In this document: positions 24,639-32,876 of the stretch, piece after piece
Position numbering within the stretch: position 1 is the stretch's first letter
Layout of the letters: the number at the start of each line of letters is the position of its first letter
Notes under the pieces: generated by a model
What the model was told of the DNA's origin: nothing
The model's database searches: none
Seen by the model: the letters and a program-made list of their open reading frames with translations, nothing else
From: Microcaldota archaeon
Lineage (GTDB): Archaea > B1Sed10-29 > B47-G15
Length of the DNA: 64,000 nucleotides
Direction: 5' to 3'
NCBI GenBank assembly: GCA_003660975.1
Contig: QMVG01000005.1
Span: forward strand, 1 to 64,000
Translations under genes and position numbers: made by a program

Positions 24639-25750
24639 TTTTTAGATAATTTTTGTAAGGCTTTCAAGATTACATCATATGAAGCATTTGTTTTTATCCC
24701 ATTACTATTAAAATGTGTCCTTGAAACCCTATAGCCCTCCTTTCTAAGCGCTGCCATTATGTCTGCTATTTTTGGGCAAGATACCTTATTTACTTTTGCA
24801 AGGTAGTGAAGGTTGTAATGCAAGAAAGGTAATCTGATTTCTTCTTTAAGTGTTGAAAACAACATGCTCTTGTCTTTAATCGTATCAATGACGGTGCTGT
24901 CACCAAGTTCACCAATCCACAACGGACCTATATGAATTAAATCTGCCCCGCAGTCGCAATTTTTTGCTCTTTCTTCCCATAATCCACTTACATGTCTCCT
25001 GTCACATTTGGGACACCACGAAATAAAACCCATCTTCTTTAATCCCCTATTAACTCTTTTGTTTCCTGGCATCACTCTCAAAAACACCCTATAGTAATGT
25101 ATGTTTGCGTACGACAGGATAGGTTCTATTGATAAGGAATTCTTGGCAAATTCCCTAAATATACTACCTATCAGGCCCCTCAACCCTATTTCGTGTTTCA
25201 TGCTTGTTTTATGAGATATATATGAGTACTTTCTGAAGCAGGCCCTTGGAAAACTGCCAGATAGCGCTCCTGGGTCTGTAGCAGTAGCGCAAATCAAACC
25301 ATTTTTAGCCCTTACTGCCTTGCTGGCATTAAACACAAAATTAATAGGACTACCAAAGGGGTCTATGTCTATACAATCAAAGTTTTCTGCTCTCTTTTCT
25401 AAAAGAAAGTGGTTTGCTTCATCTATTGATGTCCTTATGCTCACAGCGTTTAATTCAGCGTTTTTTTTCACGATAGCTATGGCAGTGCTTTTGACATCAT
25501 TTGCCCATACAGAAAACTGTTTCCCTTCCTTTGCATATCTAATTGCTCTTGCCCCAGTTGCGCTGAGCAAGTCCAATACCTTTGCTCCGCTGTCTAAAAC
25601 TTCGTTAAGCACTTTTACTGATAGACTTCTGTCAAATGCCATCTTCGGATTGTAGAATACAGGCGCTTTGGAGGGCTCTTTATACACCTCTAAGGAAGGG
25701 ACCAACAACCTGCTTTCTCCTTCTTTTATCTCTTCCAGTTGGATTTCCAT
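24635..25750 (-). CDS. trm1: tRNA (guanine26-N2)-dimethyltransferase
   Basis: This AdoMet-dependent enzyme of about 371 residues forms m2,2G at tRNA position 26. Motifs: NPKMAFDRSLSVKVL, VLDLLSATGARAIRYAKEG (AdoMet), CIDIDPFGSPINF (catalytic DPFG), GALSGSFPRAC, and a C-terminal zinc site CPKCDRRHVSG...CDCG. The length matches archaeal Trm1. ATG 25750 is preferred over an upstream TTG at 25759, which would overlap the end of the 59-residue gene. The gene overlaps the convergent surface-protein gene by 4 bases. Confidence 0.95.
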   Translation of the reverse strand: MEIQLEEIKEGESRLLVPSLEVYKEPSKAPVFYNPKMAFDRSLSVKVLNEVLDSGAKVLDLLSATGARAIRYAKEGKQFSVWANDVKSTAIAIVKKNAELNAVSIRTSIDEANHFLLEKRAENFDCIDIDPFGSPINFVFNASKAVRAKNGLICATATDPGALSGSFPRACFRKYSYISHKTSMKHEIGLRGLIGSIFREFAKNSLSIEPILSYANIHYYRVFLRVMPGNKRVNRGLKKMGFISWCPKCDRRHVSGLWEERAKNCDCGADLIHIGPLWIGELGDSTVIDTIKDKSMLFSTLKEEIRLPFLHYNLHYLAKVNKVSCPKIADIMAALRKEGYRVSRTHFNSNGIKTNASYDVILKALQKLSKN

Positions 25751-25760
25751 AGAAATCAAC

Positions 25761-25940
25761 TCAATCAGGGTACAATTTCCTTGCTTCTATATTCAATCTT
25801 TCCTTTAATCTTATCAGTAAATTTCTTTGTTCTGGCGTGAGCTTCTTCTCCTCTAACGAGTCGTTAATTTGTTTTATGCCCTGAGCTGTCAGATGAACTG
25901 GATTCATAGAAATAAAAGGATTGTTAACTTTCTTTTTCAT
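25761..25940 (-). CDS. 59-residue helical protein, unknown
   Basis: ATG 25938-25940 to TGA 25761-25763 encodes MKKKVNNPFISMNPVHLTAQ followed by a helical hairpin (INDSLEEKKLTPEQRNLL, then RLKERLNIEARKLYPD). GGAGGTTGA lies at normal spacing upstream, inside the end of the previous gene, and the stop is 10 bases before trm1. It is therefore very likely expressed as the middle gene of a three-gene operon. No family is recognised. Confidence 0.7.
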   Translation of the reverse strand: MKKKVNNPFISMNPVHLTAQGIKQINDSLEEKKLTPEQRNLLIRLKERLNIEARKLYPD

Positions 25941-26648
25941 CTACTCAACCTCCTTCACTGCTCTGTGGACCATAACTATTCTGGCGTTTGCTTTTCGCCA
26001 TTTGGTGTTTTTGAATTCTATTTCTTCAACTTCTCTCACAGTGATTATAACCTTATCGCCAACAGCAATGTCATTCAATGAAAGCTCAGCCTCTCGGCTG
26101 GCAGGGATCGTATAAAGTAGAGTATTAGAACTACATTTAAAATCTTCCTTAAAGCTTTTTGGCACTGAACAACTGCAGTTATTCTCTGACTGCGCCAGCA
26201 AGATTGCAGAGTTGACAAGCTCTGGAGCATCCTCAATTACACTTTTTCCACACACGAAGCCCCTAAAATCCTTTAAAGGACTATTTTCAGCATAGAGCAG
26301 GGTATAACCTCCAAGTTTTTGGCTACTTTGGTTTACTGTTAACCATGTCCAAGAAGGGCCTGGATTCTTCTGAAATGTTTCAACGAAGAAGGAAAGCATA
26401 GGTGGCCATAGGTAGAGGTAAAAAACGACTAAAAACAAAGCAGCAAACAGCAGATATAACAAGCGTTTTGCGCTCTTTTTCTTGCTTTCAGCTCTTCTTT
26501 TTTTGTTAAAGACCTGGGAGATTATAAATCTTATTTCCTCTTTATTGTAGCCTCTTTTCACAAGCTTTTTGCTTATGCCTGCCTGTCCTATGCCTTGCTT
26601 GAGCCAATATTCAGAAAGTTCTATTGCATTCTCTATGCGTTCTTCCAT
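25941..26648 (-). CDS. Membrane protein with cytoplasmic helical head and outer domain, unknown
   Basis: The 235 residues form an N-terminal helical domain (about 1-55, SEYWLKQGIGQAGISKKLVKRGYNKEEI, similar to small HTH or UBA-like bundles), one transmembrane span (about 64-83, LLYLLFAALFLVVFYLYLW), and an extracytoplasmic region with cysteines (CGKSV, NCSCSVP, KCSSN). The end carries strands KVIITVREVEEIEF. It resembles DPANN type-II membrane proteins with an extracytoplasmic sensor or enzyme part, without a name. It shares a divergent promoter region with rnhB. Confidence 0.65.
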   Translation of the reverse strand: MEERIENAIELSEYWLKQGIGQAGISKKLVKRGYNKEEIRFIISQVFNKKRRAESKKKSAKRLLYLLFAALFLVVFYLYLWPPMLSFFVETFQKNPGPSWTWLTVNQSSQKLGGYTLLYAENSPLKDFRGFVCGKSVIEDAPELVNSAILLAQSENNCSCSVPKSFKEDFKCSSNTLLYTIPASREAELSLNDIAVGDKVIITVREVEEIEFKNTKWRKANARIVMVHRAVKEVE

Positions 26649-26696
26649 AACTAATTAATATGCTTCTGAATTAATATTATTTATCTGTGATTCGCT

Positions 26697-27338
26697 ATGA
26701 AATACATTTTAGGCATTGATGAGGCTGGAAGAGGGCCGGTTGTAGGACCCATGGTAATAGCAGGAGTACTGCTTGAAAAAGCTTCTGAAAGAAAGTTAAA
26801 ACGTCTTGGGGTTAGGGATTCAAAGATGCTCAGCCCTGCGAGAAGAAGAGAGCTTAGGAAAAAAATATTGGACGAAGCTGTTGAATTCCATTGCATAAGC
26901 ATTAGCCCTCACAGGATTGACAGTAGGAAGGTTTCTCTTAATGAATTAGAGGCCCAGGTAATTGCTGAACTATTGAAAAAGTTTAGGCACAGAATTGACC
27001 ACATCTATATTGACTTGCCAGACCCCAGCGCAGAGTCTTTTATCAACAGAATCAAGAAATACATTGACGTAAAAAGTAAAATAACAGCAGAGCACAAGGC
27101 AGACCTCAAATACCCTGTTGTGGGTGCTGCTTCTATAATTGCAAAGACAGAGAGAGATAAGAGAATAAAGGAATATGAAAAAAAGTATGGGAAGATTGGA
27201 AGTGGTTATCCTTCAGACCCGCGAACAATAAAATTTTTAAAAAAGAACATAAATTTACCCATAATAAGAAAGTCGTGGAGCACTACTCAAAGACTAAAGG
27301 AAAAAGGCAGGCAACGTAAGATAGAAGATTGGTTTTAG
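26697..27338 (+). CDS. rnhB: Ribonuclease HII
   Basis: These 213 residues cleave RNA in RNA-DNA hybrids and single ribonucleotides in DNA. Motifs: GIDEAGRGPVVGPMVIAGVL with the first catalytic Asp/Glu, DSKMLSPARR, the Asp in IYIDLPDPS, and KADLKYPVVGAASIIAKTERD with the last acid, followed by GSGYPSDPRT. The length is typical for archaeal RNase HII. ATG 26697 lies in a 48-base divergent gap with TTAATATTATTTAT, so a leaderless transcript is likely. The gene overlaps the convergent downstream gene by 4 bases. Confidence 0.95.
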   Translation: MKYILGIDEAGRGPVVGPMVIAGVLLEKASERKLKRLGVRDSKMLSPARRRELRKKILDEAVEFHCISISPHRIDSRKVSLNELEAQVIAELLKKFRHRIDHIYIDLPDPSAESFINRIKKYIDVKSKITAEHKADLKYPVVGAASIIAKTERDKRIKEYEKKYGKIGSGYPSDPRTIKFLKKNINLPIIRKSWSTTQRLKEKGRQRKIEDWF

Positions 27339-27751
27339 ACACTTGGTTCTGGCGGCTCTAAGTCTGGGAATAGCTCTTCTTCCTTTTTTTCCTCTTCTTT
27401 CAGTTTTTCTGGGTGAAAGACATAATCAATAAACATATCCGCAAAATTCTTTATACCTTCCTCTGACCATTCATCACTTTCATAGAAGTACTTGAATATA
27501 TTCTTCCCAGTTTCAGCTTCTAACACTGCAAGGCCCTGGTAAAAAGCGTCTATCTTCTCTGTTTCTGACCTTTCTATTTCCGCTATCAAAATCAAGTGTT
27601 CATGTGATGAAAGTTGCTTCAAAAAAGCCAAGCAATCCAAAAGGTCAAGGGCTTTTTTCTTTACGTATGAGACATCCGCAATCTTTTCCTCGACTCTCTT
27701 TATGAAAAAATCAGACAGGTCTGCCCCATACTCTACAATGGCTATGTCCAT
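27335..27751 (-). CDS. Possible divergent archaeal riboflavin-synthase/lumazine-synthase-like protein
   Basis: The 138 residues begin MDIAIVEYGADLSDFFIKRV. The order of elements (N-terminal strand, VSYVKKKALDLLDCLAFLKQL, ERSETEKIDAFYQGLAVLEAETGK, and a helical end FADMFIDYVFHPEKLKEEE) parallels the archaeal RibC-like family, whose members end in a similar helix. The catalytic residues are not clearly conserved and the C-terminus has an acidic tail. TATA GCTTTAAAAC lies about 30 bases upstream in a 41-base gap after the thermosome gene. Treat the family call as tentative. Confidence 0.45.
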   Translation of the reverse strand: MDIAIVEYGADLSDFFIKRVEEKIADVSYVKKKALDLLDCLAFLKQLSSHEHLILIAEIERSETEKIDAFYQGLAVLEAETGKNIFKYFYESDEWSEEGIKNFADMFIDYVFHPEKLKEEEKKEEELFPDLEPPEPSV

Positions 27752-27792
27752 AAATAAAAATAGGGTTAGGGGGTTTTAAAGCTTATCCCTTC

Positions 27793-29442
27793 TCAGTACT
27801 CCATACCCATGCCGCCTTGCGGTCCGCCTGTTTCTGGTGCTGAGCTCTTCTTTGAAGCAGCAATGATGTCGTCTATCTTCAGTATCATGTTCGCTGCCTC
27901 AGCTGCTGATGAAATGGCCTGACTTTTAACTTTAGCTGGCTCTATGACATCTATCTTGGACATATCTCCTATGTCTGCTTTGTCTATGAAGACTCCTATA
28001 TTTTTGTTTCCCTTTGCGTGTTCTGAACGCAGCTTTACTAGTGTGTCTATTGGGTCCATACCTGCGCTTTCAGCAAGGGTTCTTGGTATTATCTCAAGGG
28101 ACTCAGCAAATGCCTCTATTGCAAGTTGTTCCCTGCCTCCTATTTTCTTTGCATAATCTCTTAATTTCACTGCAAGTGCTGTTTCAATAGCTCCTCCTCC
28201 ATAGACAATCTTTCCCATTTCTATTGCAGATATGGCAGCTCCTATTGCGTCATTAACTGCTCTCTCTGCTTCATCTACAACGTGCTGGGTGCCTCCTCTT
28301 ATTAATATTGTCACTGCCTTTGGGTCATTGCAGCCTTCAACAAATGTCATAGCTTCTCCTGCTATCTTCTTTTCTTCAACACTTTTCGCATAACCAAGGT
28401 CATCCTTGCTCAAATCGTTAACACTGGAGCTTATCTTTGCCCCAGTTGCCTTGGCCAACTTGTCCATATCGCTCTTCTTAACCCTACGAACAGCGAATAT
28501 GCCTGCTTTTGCTAGATAGTGCTGGGCAATGTCATCTATTCCTTTCTGGCAGAAAAGCACGTTTGCTCCGCTTTCCACTATCTTGTCAACCATTTCCTTT
28601 AGCATTTTTTCTTCCTGTTCTATAAAGAGCTGTAGTTGCTCTGGAGAGGTTATGTTTATTTCAGCATCTGTTTCTGTCTTCTTAACCTCAAGTGCTGCGT
28701 CTAGCAGCGCAATCTTTGCATTTTCCACTTTCCTCGGCATGCCTGAATGGACTCTTTCCTTGTCAATTACTATGCCTTTTATGAGCTCTGAATCCTCAAG
28801 GTTGCCTCCCTGCTTCTTTTCTATTTTTATATAGTCCTGATTTATTGTTATGCTGTCTTTGCTTTCCTCAGCGACTTGCTTAACTGCATCCACTATTATC
28901 TTTGCCAATTTTTCCTTGCTTTTGCCTATTGTCCCTTTGCTCGCCATTGTTGTCATACAGACCTTTACGAGTTTCTTTTCATCCTTTATATCTATTGGAT
29001 CAGATATTTCGTTAAGCAGGTCAATTGCCTTTTCCTGGGCCATTGTGTATCCCTTGATTATTATTGTTGGGTGAATCTCCTGGTCCAACAGGTTTTCAGC
29101 ATGCTTAAGCAACTCCCCTGCTATTACCACTGCTGTTGTTGTTCCGTCTCCTGTTTCCTCATCTTGTGTTTTTGCAACCTCTACAAGCATCTTTCCTGCT
29201 GGATGCTCTATATTCATTTCATCCAGAATGGTTGCTCCGTCATTTGTTATTGTTATGTCTCCTATCTCATCTACAAGCATTTTGTCCATGCCTTTTGGTC
29301 CCAAAGTTGACCTAACAGCATTTGCAACTGCTTTTGCAACCATTATGTTAATTCTCTGGGCATCTCTCCCAATAACACGAGAACTGCCTTCTGGAAGAAC
29401 AACTATTGGTTGTCCTGACAGCTGACCTCCTACTCCTGTCAT
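27793..29442 (-). CDS. Thermosome subunit (group II chaperonin)
   Basis: This 549-residue ATP-driven folding chamber subunit has N-terminal [37 protein letters not shown], the ATP site [19 protein letters not shown], the apical domain in the middle, [17 protein letters not shown], and a C-terminal [11 protein letters not shown] tail. It begins 41 bases after hsp20 with GGAGAGTGAT before the ATG and no obvious TATA box in the gap, so the two are probably one heat-shock transcript. Only one subunit gene is present here. Confidence 0.97.
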   Translation of the reverse strand: MTGVGGQLSGQPIVVLPEGSSRVIGRDAQRINIMVAKAVANAVRSTLGPKGMDKMLVDEIGDITITNDGATILDEMNIEHPAGKMLVEVAKTQDEETGDGTTTAVVIAGELLKHAENLLDQEIHPTIIIKGYTMAQEKAIDLLNEISDPIDIKDEKKLVKVCMTTMASKGTIGKSKEKLAKIIVDAVKQVAEESKDSITINQDYIKIEKKQGGNLEDSELIKGIVIDKERVHSGMPRKVENAKIALLDAALEVKKTETDAEINITSPEQLQLFIEQEEKMLKEMVDKIVESGANVLFCQKGIDDIAQHYLAKAGIFAVRRVKKSDMDKLAKATGAKISSSVNDLSKDDLGYAKSVEEKKIAGEAMTFVEGCNDPKAVTILIRGGTQHVVDEAERAVNDAIGAAISAIEMGKIVYGGGAIETALAVKLRDYAKKIGGREQLAIEAFAESLEIIPRTLAESAGMDPIDTLVKLRSEHAKGNKNIGVFIDKADIGDMSKIDVIEPAKVKSQAISSAAEAANMILKIDDIIAASKKSSAPETGGPQGGMGMEY

Positions 29443-29483
29443 TTACATCACTCTCCTTTACAGTAAACATAAAAAATAAGGTT

Positions 29484-29918
29484 TCATTCAATATTGACCT
29501 TAAAGCCAGATGGCTTTTCTCTCGGCTCTTTCTTGTAAAGCGTTATTTGAAGGACTCCATTTTTCAGCGAAGCCTTGGTTTTCTCTGGGATCACCTCTGC
29601 TGGTAGCGTCATTGCTCTCCTAAAAGCCGAGCTGCTTCTCTCCCTATGGTAATATCCCTTCTCTGACTTTTCAAATCCCTCAGACCTCTTTGCATTTATA
29701 ACAATGTAGTTTGGCTCTACCTCTATGTCTATGTCGTCCTTTTCAATGCCTGGCATGTCTGCTATTACTTTGATTGTATCTCCCTCATCTATGAGGTCCA
29801 CTGCTGGTTGCTGGAAGTTCACTGACGGCAGTGGTCCTGACAGTTCTTTTTCCATCCTCTCAAAGACCTTATCCATCTCTTTTCTTATCCTCTCAAAGTC
29901 ACTTAAGAAATCTATCAT
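29484..29918 (-). CDS. hsp20: Small heat-shock protein, Hsp20/alpha-crystallin
   Basis: This ATP-independent holdase has about 144 residues. The alpha-crystallin domain runs from about residue 40 (QPAVDLIDEGDTIKVIADMPG) to the motif AMTLPAEVIPEKTKASLKNGVLQI, followed by a short tail lacking a clear IxI motif (FKVNIE). ATG 29916-29918 is chosen because AGGAGGTGAT ends five bases before it; an in-frame GTG at 29936 and ATG at 29924 overlap or precede that ribosome site. It is the first gene of the Hsp20-thermosome unit and lies behind an operator-like palindrome. Confidence 0.95.
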   Translation of the reverse strand: MIDFLSDFERIRKEMDKVFERMEKELSGPLPSVNFQQPAVDLIDEGDTIKVIADMPGIEKDDIDIEVEPNYIVINAKRSEGFEKSEKGYYHRERSSSAFRRAMTLPAEVIPEKTKASLKNGVLQITLYKKEPREKPSGFKVNIE

Positions 29919-29932
29919 AGGCATCACCTCCT

Positions 29933-29952
29933 CCACATTTTTTCAAATGTGG
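29933..29952 (-). promoter_or_regulatory. GAAA-tetraloop hairpin abutting the hsp20 ribosome site
   Basis: In the minus-strand leader CCACATTT and AAATGTGG form eight perfect pairs around a GAAA loop. The 3' arm ends directly against AGGAGGTGAT. The AU-rich stem could melt on heating and free the ribosome site, or it could simply protect the mRNA end. This is seen as structure only. Confidence 0.45.
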
Positions 29953-29983
29953 GAAGGTTTTTCATATAAAATATACAATATAT

Positions 29984-30008
29984 TAAGTGGACATCCACTT
30001 ATATAAAG
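29984..30008 (-). promoter_or_regulatory. hsp20 promoter: TATA box with adjacent palindromic operator
   Basis: On the minus strand GAAAGCTTTATATAA (BRE plus TATA, about 30013-29999) runs into TAAGTGGA-TG-TCCACTTA (30001-29984), an inverted repeat with 8-base arms. A related half site CATTCACTTAA lies at 30026-30036. A dimeric repressor here would block transcription start, as the archaeal heat-shock regulator Phr does in Pyrococcus. The regulator itself is not identified. Confidence 0.55.
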
Positions 30009-30075
30009 CTTTCGATTTTGATGGGCATTCACTTAAATTGAAAGATTTTTATACTTTGCATTAGTAAGTTTAGTG

Positions 30076-31350
30076 ATGATGAGAGCTATAAGCAAGAAAA
30101 GGCTCGACAGAATTGACGACCTTGTTTCTTTTTTGAACCAGCATAAAGATGGGCTTAGATACGACCTTCTCAACAACTTTGCAAGGAGGCATGGCGTTTC
30201 ATACGAAGTGGTTAAGCGAGATGCATTGTTACTTGCCTATGCCACTATACCTTCACATAGGGGATATAACCTAAAATATGTGCCAAAGGAATACAGAAAA
30301 GAGGTTAGATGGCTATGGAAGGAGATTTTTGGGATACGCGGGGGCAAAAAGAAAATGGACAGAGCAGCTGCGTGGAGAGCCTCTCATGTCTTTCTTGAGC
30401 ACACTCCTTATATGGATTTAGAGAGGGTTAAAAGGGAGTTTGACTTGAAGCAGATGCTTGGTGGCGAATTTTACCAAAAAAACATAGATTGGCTGTCCGA
30501 AGAGGAAGCGCAGATCCATGAGATGCAGAGGGAGATGGCAAGAGAGTTAAAGAAAATTTCGGAAGAGAGCAAGGCCGAACTTGAAGAGCATATGGTGAGA
30601 AAGTACAGCGATGCTTGGCTAGTAATGGGGCGCAAGATTCACAAGGAACTGGCAGAGCTTAAGAAAGCAAAGGAGAGGGGTGCTTTCAGAGATGAGATAG
30701 AGTACCTACAAGCCATAAAAGACATATGGAGAGCAAACCTATATGAGGTAAAAGCAAGCAAAGATTATGAAGCATTTAGGACTAATTTGTTAAAAGCTTT
30801 GAGAAAGGAGTTCAAGATTCAGCACAAAGCTGTTGTCAAGAAAGGGGCAAATCCAAAAAAACAGAGCACACCTCTTTCTTCCCTGTTTTTTAAAGCACTT
30901 AGAGAAACGCCTTTTCCCAAAGAAGCCAAATATGATGAAGAAGCTAGAAAAATGTGGCTTACAAAACTGAATCAAAATTTTGAGAAACTTAAAAGGCAGT
31001 CATTAAAGGAAATTGTGCTAAAGGGAAAAAGCAAGATTGACAGCAGGGAGAGGTTATTTAAGGATATGAAGTTTATGATGAGAAGGTATAGACCAGGAAA
31101 GAAAGGGAACATACCTGTCCACATGTCAGACCAAATAAGAGTGTTGGCTGAAGCGTATGCTGAAAATCCAAAGAAATTGCTGTCTTCTCTTTCCTCTGTG
31201 CCAAAAGACAATTTCTTCAAGCTGATAGTCAAGGAAGGGATGAAAATAAGCGAAGCAGATTATTATTATAACAGAGCGATGAGAGTCAGGAGCAGAATTC
31301 CTGTAAAGACATTGTTGCCTCGTTCAATAAGAAAAGGTAGAAGGCATTAG
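30076..31350 (+). CDS. Large basic helical protein, unknown
   Basis: The protein has about 424 residues and is rich in Lys, Arg and Glu. The N-terminal part (RLDRIDDLVSFLNQHKDG, NNFARRHGVSYEVVKRDALL) looks like a winged-helix or HTH fold, followed by long charged helices and a basic end. There are no membrane spans or catalytic motifs. TATA TTTTTATAC lies about 26 bases before ATG 30076; GTG 30073 and ATG 30079 are alternatives. It shares its upstream region with hsp20, so heat control is possible. No family is recognised. Confidence 0.6.
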   Translation: MMRAISKKRLDRIDDLVSFLNQHKDGLRYDLLNNFARRHGVSYEVVKRDALLLAYATIPSHRGYNLKYVPKEYRKEVRWLWKEIFGIRGGKKKMDRAAAWRASHVFLEHTPYMDLERVKREFDLKQMLGGEFYQKNIDWLSEEEAQIHEMQREMARELKKISEESKAELEEHMVRKYSDAWLVMGRKIHKELAELKKAKERGAFRDEIEYLQAIKDIWRANLYEVKASKDYEAFRTNLLKALRKEFKIQHKAVVKKGANPKKQSTPLSSLFFKALRETPFPKEAKYDEEARKMWLTKLNQNFEKLKRQSLKEIVLKGKSKIDSRERLFKDMKFMMRRYRPGKKGNIPVHMSDQIRVLAEAYAENPKKLLSSLSSVPKDNFFKLIVKEGMKISEADYYYNRAMRVRSRIPVKTLLPRSIRKGRRH

Positions 31351-31976
31351 AATTTTCTAATATGCCTGTAAAACTCTTCAAGATTTGGGTAGTAGTAATC
31401 TGCATCATCATGATATCTGCCTATAGCAATTGCAGTGAGGCCTGAATTGTGGGCAAATTCTATATCCACCTCAGAATCGCCAAGCATTAGAATATTTTTG
31501 TTTGGTCTTATCCCAAGGGCATTACAAACCTTTTCTGCTACAATCCTCTTTGGTTTGTGTTCATCTTCATTGTAAAAGTCCCTTTCGTATATGTAATCAA
31601 AGTATTTCTCAATTTTGAAAAACCTCAAAACATTATGAACGCTTTCTGCGAGAGAGTTGCTTACCAATGCCTTTGGTTTCTTAACCCTTCTCAAAAGCTT
31701 CAGGGCGCCTGGTGCCAGATATGCATATTTTGGCATTAATTCCTTCTTGGTTTTTACTATCACCTCAAAAAGCACAGGTCGCCACACTGTTAAGTAATCT
31801 TCGGCAGTTATGGCAAGTTTCTCCAGTCTTTCTTCAACATCATGCCAGTAATTTTGATAGAAGTGCTCTGGATTTTCCACACCCATCACTTTTAAAAAAC
31901 GTGTAACTATCTCTTGGTGTATTGGAATCCTCCAAAGCACCAACGTATTGTCCAAATCAAAAAATATAGCGTCCAT
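31347..31976 (-). CDS. HAD-superfamily hydrolase
   Basis: About 209 residues. Motif I is FFDLDNTLVLWRIP with the nucleophile Asp and acid Asp; a helical cap follows; motif II is KALVSNSLAE; motif III is HKPKRIVAEKV; motif IV is MLGDSEVDIEFAHNSG. This is a phosphoglycolate-phosphatase-like arrangement. ATG 31976 with GGTGAT upstream is chosen over a longer frame that would overlap the neighbouring gene. It follows the LigD-type phosphoesterase gene by 4 bases. The substrate cannot be told from motifs. The end overlaps the convergent unknown gene by 4 bases. Confidence 0.85.
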   Translation of the reverse strand: MDAIFFDLDNTLVLWRIPIHQEIVTRFLKVMGVENPEHFYQNYWHDVEERLEKLAITAEDYLTVWRPVLFEVIVKTKKELMPKYAYLAPGALKLLRRVKKPKALVSNSLAESVHNVLRFFKIEKYFDYIYERDFYNEDEHKPKRIVAEKVCNALGIRPNKNILMLGDSEVDIEFAHNSGLTAIAIGRYHDDADYYYPNLEEFYRHIRKF

Positions 31977-31980
31977 ATAA

Positions 31981-32364
31981 TCACCTTTTAGCCTTCTGAT
32001 GCACTGTTTTGAACAAAAGCCATGCTTTTTCTCCTCCCTTGTCAAATTTCAGAAGAGTATACCTTCCTTTCATTCGTTTTCCGTGGAGAATGAAAACAAT
32101 TTTGTTGCTCTTCTTAGACTCAAGCTCATAACTTCCCTTGTCCCATATCCTAACCTCACCAGCGCCATAGTGTCCTTCCTCAATACTTCCTTCAAAGTCT
32201 GCATAGTCAAGAGAGTGGTCCTCAACCTCTATTGCCAGCCGTTTTATTCCCGGCTCAAGAGGAGGTTCTTTAGGTATTGCCCATGACTTCAAAACACCTT
32301 CCATCTCTAACCTAAAATCCCAGTGCAGATGGCTAGCATGATGTTCTTGAACCACAAATATCAT
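31981..32364 (-). CDS. Stand-alone LigD-type 3'-phosphoesterase domain
   Basis: These 127 residues match the phosphoesterase (PE) module of bacterial LigD: FVVQEHHASHLHWDFRLEM with the metal-binding histidines, LKSWAIPKEPP, LAIEVEDHSLDYADFEGSI, GHYGAGEVRIWDKG. The module trims 3'-phosphates and 3'-ribonucleotides at DNA ends. Here it is a separate protein; no ligase or primase of the LigD system is in the window. It is co-directional with DJ-1, DUF72 and HAD genes, which may form a stress or repair operon. Confidence 0.88.
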   Translation of the reverse strand: MIFVVQEHHASHLHWDFRLEMEGVLKSWAIPKEPPLEPGIKRLAIEVEDHSLDYADFEGSIEEGHYGAGEVRIWDKGSYELESKKSNKIVFILHGKRMKGRYTLLKFDKGGEKAWLLFKTVHQKAKR

Positions 32365-32366
32365 AT

Positions 32367-32876
32367 TCAGGCTCCCAAAAGCTCTGCTATCTTTCTCCCG
32401 AAATCCCTGGCAGCGTCAGGACCATTTCCTGTGATTATTTTGCCATCTACCTCAACACCCTTTCCAGTGTACACAGCACCTAACTCTTCAAGCTTAGACC
32501 TAACTGAAGGCCAAGCCGTGACCTTTCTTCCAGAAAGCAGGCCAGCATTTCCCAGTATTACAGGAGCTATGCAGATAGCTGCAAGCACTTTGCCTGTTTC
32601 GTGGGCCTTTCTGGCAATCTCCAGGGCTTCTTTGTCTGTAAAGTACTGGGCAGCTCCTGGACCTCCCACAAAAACAACTGCATCATAATCATCTACCTGC
32701 AGTTCTGAAAGTTCAAATTCCGCCTCTGCCTTTGCCCCTAATTTACCTGTTCTTATGCCTCTTTGCTTTGAGGCTATTTTGACAGAAAAGCCGGCCTTTT
32801 CCAGTTCCTCTTTTGTGTGGAAAAGCTCTTCGTCCCTAAAGTTTTCAGGAGCTATAATCATCAGCACAGTTTTCAT
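32367..32876 (-). CDS. DJ-1/PfpI-family protein
   Basis: This 169-residue class I glutamine-amidotransferase-like fold carries the nucleophile cysteine in AAICIAPVILGNAG (residue about 100), an upstream Glu in PENFRDEELF, and FVGGPGAAQYF. Family members act as deglycases/glyoxalases or, in Pyrococcus, as PfpI protease; the exact activity here is open. The start overlaps the stop of the DUF72 gene (ATGA, 32873-32876) and the stop is 3 bases from the phosphoesterase gene. Confidence 0.9.
   Translation of the reverse strand: MKTVLMIIAPENFRDEELFHTKEELEKAGFSVKIASKQRGIRTGKLGAKAEAEFELSELQVDDYDAVVFVGGPGAAQYFTDKEALEIARKAHETGKVLAAICIAPVILGNAGLLSGRKVTAWPSVRSKLEELGAVYTGKGVEVDGKIITGNGPDAARDFGRKIAELLGA

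Noticed and set aside
27752-27792. CCCCCTAACCCTA tract resembling telomere repeats
   Set aside because: A single short occurrence beside a TATA box; no array.
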